This document shows positions 27,413 through 34,512 of a stretch of DNA of 50,281 nt, piece by piece. This DNA comes from Candidatus Mediterraneibacter intestinipullorum (lineage in GTDB: Bacteria; Bacillota; Clostridia; Lachnospirales; Lachnospiraceae): NCBI GenBank assembly GCA_019118665.1, contig DWYM01000037.1:1-50281 (forward strand), given 5' to 3'. How positions within the stretch are numbered: the first letter of the stretch is position 1; each line of letters opens with the position of its first letter. Position numbers and translations under genes: made by a program. A model generated the notes under the pieces. That model was not told the DNA's origin. It did not search any database and was given only the letters and a program-made list of their open reading frames with translations.

Positions 27413-28567
27413 TGCAACTGAAGCATTCCCTCCAATTCATCATCTGTTATTTCATATCCATAGAACTCATTGTAATCGCCACGGATCGTATCCTCAAGGG
27501 GATAATCCGCAAAAGCTTCCGGGTAAGCATTGCAGGCCAGCCATGCCAGCACCAGCGGTCCATCCGGGTTTGGCGTGAACCAGTTCCACATTCCAAGCGT
27601 CGTATCATAGACACGTCCGTTCTCCACCGCCTGAATCGTCGAGAAATCCGCTCCCTCTACTGTATTGTCCATAATATCTTGTACTGTCAGCTTCATAAGG
27701 CCCGGACCATTCAGGAACATAACTTCCGGATCCCAGGCATAGATCTGCTCAAAGCGTACCTGGGCAAAGCCCTAGGCATCTTTCGCCACATTTTGCACGC
27801 CCAAATGTTCCAGCCAGTAATACCCGAACACACCCTGTCCGGCTACCTGGGGCACGCCCTTTGAAACCTGATACAAAATAATAGAAAACGGTCTCTCCAC
27901 TTCCGGGATTGCTGCTATGCGGGCTTTCACGTCCGCCACGATTTCATCTCCCCTCTCCAAAAAGCTGTCCATCTTCCCATCTTCTCCGAAAACATCCTCC
28001 AGAAGCCGCAGCCATTCCTCATACCGCTCCAACGGATCCGCCGGCGTTTCCGCGCCTATGGTGGCAAAGCCTACGGCTGGAATACCGCTTGCCTTCAGAA
28101 TCTCCGCGTGCTCTGCGTTATTGGCATTGTAAAGAATGATGTCCGGTTCCAGCTTCATGATCTCCTCAATATTCAGATCCGACTGTGCATACACGGTTTC
28201 CTCGGATTCCAGAAGTTCCGGCGCAATATTTTTCAGCACAGTTTCATTAATCGTATCCTTGAACGAGCCGCAGTATCCGACGATATAGGGAGCCGAGCCC
28301 TCAAAATACGCCATATAAGTTGACAGAATGGGAATCTGGTCGATCACGACACGATCGATCTGATCCGGCACTTCCACCTGATTGCCTGCGTGGTCCACCA
28401 CGATGTGCGTCCCGCCCTGTTCCTCCCCGGACGCCGTCTCTTCCTCTTCACAGACTCGCTGTATTCCCGGCATTTTCTGCCGTATCTGTACTGTCTGCCG
28501 TACCGCAGGCGCCCAGAAGCAGGGCGGCGGCCAACAGAACCGCTGTACCTCTCCATCTTTTTTTCAT
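27409..28567 (-). pseudogene. Metal/siderophore-binding lipoprotein, frameshift plus internal TAG
   Basis: It starts at 28567 with AAGGAG upstream and a clear lipoprotein signal (MKKRWRGTAVLL to LLLGACG). A frameshift near 28450-28490 moves the mature protein into another frame (VVDHAGNQVEVPDQIDRVV, a FecB/BtuF-type start). A TAG at 27772-27774 then interrupts it, between QNVAKDA and GFAQVRFEQIYAWD; the frame is otherwise open on both sides and a CAG-to-TAG change would explain it. The C-terminus ends with the ATGA overlap to the permease. It was the substrate-binding component of the adjacent uptake system. Confidence 0.82.
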
Positions 28568-28634
28568 AATGTCTCCTTCCTCATAAATGACCGTCTGTAC
28601 AGAAAAATTCTGCAAAACAAAAAAAGTTCCATGG

Positions 28635-28688
28635 GTTAGCTTTATCTAACTCACGGAACAGTATAAAGTATCTGCAGTAAAATTTCAG
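28635..28688 (-). promoter_or_regulatory. Promoter, GTTAG-N6-CTAAC dyad and terminator-like stem before the uptake operon
   Basis: Minus strand: CTGAAA (28683-28688), 17-bp spacer, TATACT (28660-28665), then GTTAG-N6-CTAAC (28635-28650). The dyad extends to a 14-bp imperfect stem (28626-28659) followed by seven T, so it can also act as the terminator of the upstream regulator gene. The core dyad recurs at the regulator's own promoter (29384-29399). Confidence 0.55.
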
Positions 28689-28706
28689 TTGCAGCCGCAA
28701 CCAAAA

Positions 28707-29359
28707 TCAGTTTTCCCCGAGAATTTTTATTTCATTGCGGCAGTAATCGATCAGTCCCTCCTTCTTCATCCGCGCCATTTCGCGTGAAAGGGCGCTGCGC
28801 TCCGTCCCCAGATAATCCGCCAGCTCCTGCCGGTTCATGGTCAGCAGGATATCATTCCTTTCTTCCCGGTTCTGCTTAAGAAAAAGCAAAAGCTTATCCC
28901 GGATGGACTTCTGGCTCATCACATGGATTCTGCGCCCCTGGGGCAGATTTGCGGCCGCAGTCTGCCTCAGCAGGTTTGCCGTCACCAGAGAGGCGTACCG
29001 GCAGCCCATAGCCTCCCGCCGCAGCAGCTTTGAAAGCTTCAGTAAGAGGATCTTCGTTCTTTTCCGCGCCACCACTGTGACCTGAGAAGGCTGGTTCTGC
29101 AGGCAGGAGTGGGAACAGCCGAAGGAACCGCCAGACGGATGCCGGACTCCTCCCCATTGCTGCCGGGCGCGATCAGCGCCACCTTTCCCTCCAGAACAAT
29201 GCCTGACCAGACAATCCTGTCACCGTAATGATAGACGATCTCTCCCTTTCCAACCGTGCTCACATAGGCCTCCAGGCAGTGCAGAACATGCCGTAATCCC
29301 TCCATATCCATGGATTCAAACAGAGGGGAACGCCACAGCAGCCCAAAGTATTCCTCCAT
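28707..29359 (-). pseudogene. Crp/Fnr family regulator, frameshifted
   Basis: The N-terminal cyclic-nucleotide-binding-type beta barrel (MEEYFGLLWRSPLFESM, then VWSGIVLEGKVALI) is in one frame and the C-terminal helix and HTH (VTVVARKRTKILLL, then MNRQELADYLGTERSALSREM) in another; the shift lies near 29125. Start 29359 has GGAGG upstream. Family members with this HTH sense redox, metal or small-molecule signals. Its promoter and that of the adjacent metal-uptake operon share a dyad, so it was probably the local regulator. Confidence 0.8.
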
Positions 29360-29383
29360 GATATTCCCTCCTTCACCGCATTG

Positions 29384-29427
29384 GTTAGCTATAACTAATC
29401 TATAGCATGTTTCCTGTGCTCTGTCAA
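29384..29427 (-). promoter_or_regulatory. Autoregulated promoter of the Crp/Fnr-like gene
   Basis: Minus strand TTGACA (29422-29427), 17-bp spacer, TATAGA (29399-29404), followed at once by the dyad ATTAG-N6-CTAAC (29384-29399). Position over the transcription start suggests repression. Same half-site and spacing as 28635-28650. Confidence 0.65.
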
Positions 29428-29489
29428 CCAGAACATACCTCAGCCAAAAAATTCGCTTATCATTCCAGGACGCCCAATACTTCCCCTGC

Positions 29490-30149
29490 TCACCGGATCG
29501 CTGCCACTCCCAGACGCTCCAGCCATGATCCGATGTCTGTATCATCATTCGCTGTCAGCCCTTCTGCCATCACCGCATCAGGGGCAAGCTCGCCGAATAT
29601 GTGCAGACTGTTGTCAATGGAGTCGAACGAACTGCTACAGAACGGAACAATGGTCTTCCCGCTGAAATCATAGGACTCTAAAAATGTGGAGATCACCATG
29701 GGAGTCTCATCCCACCAGATCGGATACCCGACAAAAATCGTGTCATATCCATCAATGCTGTCAGGCTCCACTGTTATCTCCGGCCGGGCATTGCTCTCAA
29801 GCTCATCTTCTCCCTCTGTCTGCACATCATCATAGGGTACAGTCCTTTCAATCCGGACCAGATCTCCTCCGGCATCTTCCGCGATCTGCCGCGCCACTTC
29901 TTCTGTATTTCCTGTATAAGAAAAATAAACGACAAGAATATTTCCCTGTGTTTCTGTATCTACAGCCTCACTGTCTGCGCCCATATTTTCTATATCCGTA
30001 CTTTCAGCATCTGCACTGCCAGTATCTGCACTCCCTCTGCCCACGCTTCCGGCGCCCAGGCTGCCCGCTATGCTGCCGCAGGCTCCAATGGATACCGCCA
30101 GTACCGCCGAACTAATGAGCACAGCTATTTTCTTTCTTCCTTTCATCAT
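29490..30149 (-). CDS. Flavodoxin-domain lipoprotein
   Basis: 219 aa. An N-terminal lipoprotein signal (KKIAVLISSAVLAVSIGACGS) and a low-complexity Gly/Ser/Ala/Asp linker precede a flavodoxin domain: VVYFSYTGNTEEVARQIAED (FMN loop), IFVGYPIWWDETPMVISTFLE. It is anchored outside the membrane, where it would carry electrons. Start 30149 is chosen because AAAGGAG lies just upstream; the longer open frame has no start signal. The flavin-side loop reads CSSSFDS instead of the usual TSGGSG. Paired with a second flavodoxin lipoprotein 20 bp upstream. Confidence 0.87.
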   Translation of the reverse strand: MMKGRKKIAVLISSAVLAVSIGACGSIAGSLGAGSVGRGSADTGSADAESTDIENMGADSEAVDTETQGNILVVYFSYTGNTEEVARQIAEDAGGDLVRIERTVPYDDVQTEGEDELESNARPEITVEPDSIDGYDTIFVGYPIWWDETPMVISTFLESYDFSGKTIVPFCSSSFDSIDNSLHIFGELAPDAVMAEGLTANDDTDIGSWLERLGVAAIR

Positions 30150-30168
30150 TCTCTCCTTTTCACATCTT

Positions 30169-30894
30169 TTACTCAGACGCCAGCCCCAGTCCGGCGATCC
30201 AGTCCGATACATCTCCCTGGGCGTCTCCCACATCATTTCGGGAAATGGAAGGTCCGTCCTCCACGACCGCTGCATCCGGCTGCATATCCGCAATCGTCTG
30301 TATGGTCCTAGAAAAACCGCTGCCTCCGTGCGTGGTAAACGGAATGATCGTTTTCCCGCTGAAATCATATTCCTCCAAAAAGGTGTACAGCGGCATGGGA
30401 AGGTCTTCGTTCCAGTTCGGGTATCCTAGGAAGATCACATCATAGCTGCCTGGAACTTGGATCTGGGATGCGAGGTCCGGTCTCTCGTCGTCCAGCATCT
30501 CGTTATAAGCGAAATCCAGCAGGTCATCGTGAGTACCCGGGTATTCCTGCACAGTTTCGATGGCAAACAGATCTCCTCCTGTCTCCTGCTGCATCAGTCG
30601 GGTAATGTATTCATTATTTCCCATGACCTCGCCGTCCGCTGACACACGGCTTGCACTGGCTTCCGTATCCACTCCATCTGTCTCGGGCACAGAAAAATAT
30701 GCGATCAAAATCCTGCCGCCGGATACAGACGTGCTTCCGCTGCCCGCCGTATCTGTTCCATCCGTTCCGGCAGCCCCTCCGGTGGTCTGTGTCTGTGATG
30801 AAGAAGTCTGTTCTCCTGTTTCCTGGCTGCTGCACGCCGCCAGGGATAACGCTGCCGCCGCGCAGAGGACCAATGCTGCTTTTCTTTTTCTCAT
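30169..30894 (-). CDS. Flavodoxin-domain lipoprotein
   Basis: 241 aa. Lipoprotein signal with lipobox LSLAAC (near residue 21), a Ser/Thr/Gly-rich linker, then a flavodoxin fold: ILIAYFSVPETDG replaces the usual TGNT loop and is followed by an insertion (NNEYITRLMQQETGGDLFAIE), then IFLGYPNWNEDLPMPLYTFLE and THGGSGFSRTIQ. Probably an extracytoplasmic flavoprotein made together with the gene 20 bp downstream. Confidence 0.87.
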   Translation of the reverse strand: MRKRKAALVLCAAAALSLAACSSQETGEQTSSSQTQTTGGAAGTDGTDTAGSGSTSVSGGRILIAYFSVPETDGVDTEASASRVSADGEVMGNNEYITRLMQQETGGDLFAIETVQEYPGTHDDLLDFAYNEMLDDERPDLASQIQVPGSYDVIFLGYPNWNEDLPMPLYTFLEEYDFSGKTIIPFTTHGGSGFSRTIQTIADMQPDAAVVEDGPSISRNDVGDAQGDVSDWIAGLGLASE

Positions 30895-30950
30895 ATCATC
30901 CGCTCCTTTTCATGCGATTGTTTATAATCTGATCATTTTATTGAATTCTT

Positions 30951-31503
30951 TTAAATCCGGTGCGCCTCCAGATACTCCAGGATGTAGTCCACGGCAAGCT
31001 GTTCATCTGCGCCGTAGAAACCATGCTCCGCTCCCCGGATTACTTTCAGCTCCGCTGAGGGATACACTTCCAGTGCCTGTTCTGAATAAGACAGCGGCAC
31101 AATGCTGTCCTCATCTCCGGGGAGCAGCAGCACATCCTTCTCATAGCCCGCTGCGTCCACATAAATATCATATCCGATCAGGGGTTCAAAATAAGCCCTT
31201 CCCACATCCATCCACATAAAATAATATGTGTCCGGCATCTCATCCGCGCTCTGGAACAGTTCATTCGCGCGCACCGTCCTGACTTGTTCCTATCAGAAAC
31301 AATTCAAGACTGTTCACATAATCCAGCCCCCGGATCATTTCCATCACAGCCTCCAGGTCCACCTGCTCTGTAAAGACAGACATCTCAAGTGTGGAGCCGC
31401 TGCTCAGTCTTGCCGGAAAGCGGAACATATTATAATCGAGAAACAAAAGAATAACGACAACAATGACTATGACCGCTGGAATCAGCCCTTTTCTCGGTCT
31501 CAT
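30951..31503 (-). pseudogene. Membrane-anchored alpha/beta hydrolase, deleted and frameshifted
   Basis: The N-terminus (MRPRKGLIPAVIVIV, one membrane anchor) reaches the nucleophile elbow as LFLIGTSQDG, where GxSxG is expected, then the frame stops. The C-terminal half restarts in a different frame around 31270 with ADEMPDTYYFMW and includes the acid/His part (LLPGDEDSIVPLSY, GAEHGFYG). The region between anchor and elbow is too short for a complete hydrolase, so sequence is also missing there. A dead gene. Confidence 0.7.
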
Positions 31504-31520
31504 CTGCTCTGTCCTCCCGG

Positions 31521-32666
31521 TCACATGCACTCTGTCAGGATGTCATAGATTTCATCCTTTGTCAGCTCCCGGGGACCGCATTTAATGATATTGCTTGTAT
31601 CTGCGATGCTGCGTAGCAACTCCGGCGTGATCTCTGTCTTTGACCTCAGTTCCGATAGCCTTGTCGGCAGCCCGCACTCTTTGATAAACGCTGCAAGAGC
31701 CTCGATCCCTTCCTCAGCTGTGTCCTTCCCGAATACTTCTTTTGCAAAACGAGTGAATTTCTCCCTGGCGTCGTTTACAATATGGCGGTAATACACAGGA
31801 TGAATGACCGCCAGCCCCTGCCCATGGTTGCAGTCTGTATATGCCCCGAGCTGGTGCTCGATCTGATGCGCCTGAAAATCCGTCAGGTGCCCCACCTTCA
31901 GGATGCCGTTTTCCGCCATGGCGGAATCCCACATCAGATTGCCTCTCGCCTGCATATCATTGATATCTGTCAGAAGCCGTCTCATATTGACCACTGTATT
32001 TCGCATGACTGCCAGCGCCACGTCATCGGATACATTGTCCTTATCAGAGTTGCCCAGATCCGTTTCCATTGCATGGCTGAGCGTGTCAAACGCGCCGGAG
32101 AGCACCTGCATTTTCGGGACAGATGCCGTGTAGGACGGATCCAGAACCGCAAACACCGGCGCAGTTCCGAGAATGGGGCCCTTCCAGTTCTTGTCTTCAC
32201 AGGTAATGACCGCGCCGGAATTCATCTCCGCGCCGGTGCCCGATGCTGTGACCACCGCCCCCACTGGAAGCCCGTCTGTAGGGAATTTATAATCTGCATA
32301 CTCCATGGTCCAAATGTCTTGTTCCAGTTTTGCCTGTGCGGAAATGACCTTGCAGCAGTCGATCACGCTCCCGCCACCCAGTGCAAGGATAAAGTCAACG
32401 CCGTTTTCCTTTGCAAGAGCCGCGCCCTCCTGTACTTTTGCATAAGTCGGGTTGGGCATGATGCCGGAAAAATCAATGATCTCCTTGCCCGCTTCCTCCA
32501 GAATGCCCCTGATCTCATCATAGATGCCGTTGCTCTTTACAGAGCCGCCCCCATACGCGAGCATGACCGTCTGTCCCGCTCTTTCAAGTTCAGCCTTCAG
32601 CGCTTTCTCCGCAGTTCCTTCTCCAAAATACACTTTTGTGGGATAAGCAAATGTAAATTCATTCAT
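31521..32666 (-). CDS. Iron-containing alcohol dehydrogenase (butanol dehydrogenase type)
   Basis: 381 aa, group III ADH. NAD(P)-binding GGGS motifs (LAYGGGSVKSNG, LALGGGSVIDCCK), TASGTGAEMN, and the metal-binding set: Asp in VLDPSY, His in FDTLSHAME, His in HQIEHQLGAYTD and His in DCNHGQGLAVIHP. Reduces aldehydes to alcohols (or the reverse) with an Fe or Zn ion. It is divergent from a MerR regulator; its promoter carries a dyad in a 19-bp spacer, so it is probably induced by MerR, perhaps in response to aldehydes. Confidence 0.92.
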   Translation of the reverse strand: MNEFTFAYPTKVYFGEGTAEKALKAELERAGQTVMLAYGGGSVKSNGIYDEIRGILEEAGKEIIDFSGIMPNPTYAKVQEGAALAKENGVDFILALGGGSVIDCCKVISAQAKLEQDIWTMEYADYKFPTDGLPVGAVVTASGTGAEMNSGAVITCEDKNWKGPILGTAPVFAVLDPSYTASVPKMQVLSGAFDTLSHAMETDLGNSDKDNVSDDVALAVMRNTVVNMRRLLTDINDMQARGNLMWDSAMAENGILKVGHLTDFQAHQIEHQLGAYTDCNHGQGLAVIHPVYYRHIVNDAREKFTRFAKEVFGKDTAEEGIEALAAFIKECGLPTRLSELRSKTEITPELLRSIADTSNIIKCGPRELTKDEIYDILTECM

Positions 32667-32722
32667 GATAAAAACCTCCTGATTTTATACTTGTTTTTCA
32701 CTGTCTTTTGGTTTACACTGTG

Positions 32723-32753
32723 ATTGTATCAACCGGTTGTAACAACCGGTCAA
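32723..32753 (-). promoter_or_regulatory. MerR-type promoter with a perfect operator
   Basis: Minus strand TTGACC (32748-32753), 19-bp spacer, TACAAT (32723-32728). The spacer is filled by the perfect palindrome ACCGGTTGT-A-ACAACCGGT (32732-32750). Overlong 19-bp spacers with a dyad inside are the hallmark of promoters activated by MerR proteins through DNA distortion. Confidence 0.85.
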
Positions 32754-32810
32754 GGGGTTTTCACAAAAAAATCAAATATTTTTAAAAATAATCTGAAGGA
32801 GGCGGCCGCT

Positions 32811-33209
32811 GTGTACACCATGATGCAGGTCTGCAAAGAAACAGACATGACTTACCAGGCATTAAAATTCTACTGCAATGAAGGTCTGGTCCCCAATGTA
32901 AAACGCGACAAGAATAACCGGAGGGTCTTCGACGATAAAAACCTGAAATGGATCAAGGATCTTGTCTGCCTGAAGAAATGCGGCATGAGTATTCAGGAAA
33001 TGAAAGAATATCTGGAGCTCTGCCTGCAAGGAGTATCCACTATCCCGCAGCGCCAGGAAATGCTTGCAAGAAAAAGAGAGGCCCTTCTCGCTTCAATTGA
33101 AGAGTTAAAGGGCTGTGTAGACTATATTGACTGGAAACAGGAATTCTATGGGGAGGTGCTGGCAGGGAAGCGCCCCTATGTCAGCAATCTTATACCGGCT
33201 GAAAAATAA
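32811..33209 (+). CDS. MerR family transcriptional regulator
   Basis: 132 aa. N-terminal winged HTH (MQVCKETDMTYQALKFYCNEGLVP), wing KRDKNNRRVFDDKNL, then a coiled-coil dimer helix (ARKREALLASIEELKGCVDYID). No C-terminal metal-binding cysteines, so it fits the aldehyde-responsive AdhR/NmlR group better than metal sensors. GTG 32811 is chosen because AAGGAGG lies 7 nt before it; longer open frames upstream have no ribosome binding site. It should act on the operator at 32732-32750. Confidence 0.88.
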   Translation: MYTMMQVCKETDMTYQALKFYCNEGLVPNVKRDKNNRRVFDDKNLKWIKDLVCLKKCGMSIQEMKEYLELCLQGVSTIPQRQEMLARKREALLASIEELKGCVDYIDWKQEFYGEVLAGKRPYVSNLIPAEK

Positions 33210-33210
33210 C

Positions 33211-33280
33211 ACGATTGGGGACGTAGTGAAATGCGATTGGGGACGTAGTGAAATCGCATTTCACTACGTCCCCAATCGCA
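33211..33280. repeat. REP-like palindrome with an extra repeat unit
   Basis: A ~22-bp unit containing GGGGACGTAGTGAAAT occurs twice head to tail (33212-33233, 33234-33254) and once inverted (33258-33280). The second and third copies form a perfect 23-bp stem (33232-33254 with 33258-33280) with a 3-nt loop. Not followed by a T-run. This is the layout of REP/BIME-type elements mobilised by RAYT transposases; no transposase is present here. Confidence 0.75.
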
Positions 33281-33317
33281 CTGCGGAAAATATCATCCAA
33301 TATTTCCGGATACTAAC

Positions 33318-33346
33318 TTGACAATTGACCGTATTTAAAGTATATT
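33318..33346 (+). promoter_or_regulatory. Promoter of the ferredoxin operon
   Basis: TTGACA (33318-33323), 17-bp spacer, TATATT (33341-33346). Tandem ATTACTTA repeats (about 33350-33367) follow directly and are A/T-rich like ArsR-family operators; the operon encodes an ArsR protein as its last gene. Confidence 0.65.
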
Positions 33347-33393
33347 AGAAATTACTTAATTACTTAATTTAATTAGATTTGGGAGGAGATCTT

Positions 33394-33600
33394 ATGGAAA
33401 AATCACCCAGAGTTGCCCGGATTGGCAAAGAGTGTGTTGCCTGCGGCTGCTGCGTCCGTGCCTGTCCGAAGGAAGCCATTCAGATTGCATGGGGCATTTC
33501 CGCCCATGCTGACGAAGAAAGATGCGTTGGCTGCGGAAAATGCTCGAAGGTATGTCCTGCGGCGGTAATCGACATGGTAGAAAGGAGTGCTGCACAATGA
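33394..33600 (+). CDS. 4Fe-4S dicluster ferredoxin
   Basis: 68 aa with two clusters: CVACGCCVRACPKEAI and CVGCGKCSKVCPAAVI. GGGAGGAG lies 5 nt before the ATG at 33394; five extra codons are open upstream but unlikely. It overlaps the next gene by 4 nt (ATGA), so the two are coupled. Likely passes electrons to or from the membrane protein encoded next. Confidence 0.9.
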   Translation: MEKSPRVARIGKECVACGCCVRACPKEAIQIAWGISAHADEERCVGCGKCSKVCPAAVIDMVERSAAQ

Positions 33601-34238
33601 AGAATACAAAGGGAAAGAAATGGTCAGATTATCTTTGGATTGTCGAGCTGTGCTACCTGATTTTGGGACTGTTTAATATCCTGTTCGCATGGCTGGGGAT
33701 GCTGTTTTTCTGTATTCCATTGTTTGTCGCCATATTCGGCGGGAGCAAAGTCTACTGCAACCGCTATTGCGGACGCGGACAGCTTTTGGGACTGTTAGGA
33801 GAAAAGCTGAAATTATCGCGGAATGCGGTGCCGCCCAAATTTTTACGCAGCCCGTGGTTTCGCTATGGATTTCTGACCTTCTTTATGGTTATGTTCGGCT
33901 TGATGTTATTCAGCACCTATCGGGTATTTACCGGTGCGCCCCTGTCGCAGGCTGTGACGCTTTTGTGGATGTTCAAGCTCCCCTGGCAGTGGGTAGACGT
34001 GAGCTTTGTGGCCCCGTGGATTGGGCAGTTTGCCTTTGGCTTTTTCGGAGTTATGCTCACCTCTACCGTTTTAGGGCTTGTGACAATGGTGTTGTTCCGG
34101 CCCCGGTCGTGGTGCGTATACTGCCCGATGGGAAGCATGACACAGGGAATTTGCAGATTAAGAAACGGAAGGAAGGCAAAAGGATATGGAAGAACGTGCA
34201 AAGAAGATAGCGGAGCTGCTGAAGCTGTTGGCGAATGA
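33597..34238 (+). CDS. Membrane 4Fe-4S-type protein (NapH/NosR-like)
   Basis: 213 aa, about four to five membrane helices. Cysteines lie in two clusters, CNRYCGRGQ (near residue 53) and WCVYCPMGSMTQGIC (near 180), a pattern seen in NapH/CcoG/NosR-type membrane ferredoxins, although the first cluster is shorter than the classic CGxxCPxGxC form. Likely relays electrons across the membrane with the ferredoxin encoded just upstream. Its end overlaps the ArsR gene by 53 nt. Confidence 0.8.
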   Translation: MKNTKGKKWSDYLWIVELCYLILGLFNILFAWLGMLFFCIPLFVAIFGGSKVYCNRYCGRGQLLGLLGEKLKLSRNAVPPKFLRSPWFRYGFLTFFMVMFGLMLFSTYRVFTGAPLSQAVTLLWMFKLPWQWVDVSFVAPWIGQFAFGFFGVMLTSTVLGLVTMVLFRPRSWCVYCPMGSMTQGICRLRNGRKAKGYGRTCKEDSGAAEAVGE

Positions 34239-34467
34239 GCATCGGCTGCTGATTTTATGCGCCCTGCTCAACGGACAGCTCACCGTAGGAGACATTCATC
34301 AGTATACTCCAAACATTACTTCTTCGGCTTTGTCGCAGCACCTCAATCAAATGAGGATGTTCGGTATCCTTTCGTCGCAAAAACAGGGCACGAACGTGTT
34401 TTACCGGATTGAGGACGAACGGGTAATTGTCTTGATTGATGCCATTAAAAAGGAATTTTGCGGTTAA
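34186..34467 (+). CDS. ArsR family transcriptional regulator
   Basis: 93 aa winged HTH: LLKLLANEHRLLILCALLNG, LTVGDI, then the recognition helix TSSALSQHLNQMRMFGIL and wing QKQGTNVFYRI. The metal-binding CxC of true ArsR (ELCVCD) is replaced by LTVGD, so it probably senses redox, sulfide or another ligand instead. Last gene of the ferredoxin operon and its likely autorepressor. It overlaps the preceding gene by 53 nt. Confidence 0.88.
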   Translation: MEERAKKIAELLKLLANEHRLLILCALLNGQLTVGDIHQYTPNITSSALSQHLNQMRMFGILSSQKQGTNVFYRIEDERVIVLIDAIKKEFCG

Positions 34468-34512
34468 TTCCTGTCACTTGATACTAAGGCAGACAGCCCG
34501 GCCATCAAGGAT

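Noticed and set aside
28344-28556. 70-codon Arg-rich minus-strand frame
   Set aside because: It is an alternate frame over the start of the binding-protein pseudogene, whose lipoprotein signal is in a different frame from 28567.
29684-30115. 143-codon plus-strand frame
   Set aside because: Antisense to the low-complexity linker of a flavodoxin lipoprotein; repeats of His, Pro and Leu reflect that linker.
31782-32723. 313-codon open frame on the plus strand
   Set aside because: It is entirely antisense to the iron alcohol dehydrogenase, has no ribosome binding site, and its His/Cys/Arg-rich composition is typical of a shadow frame.
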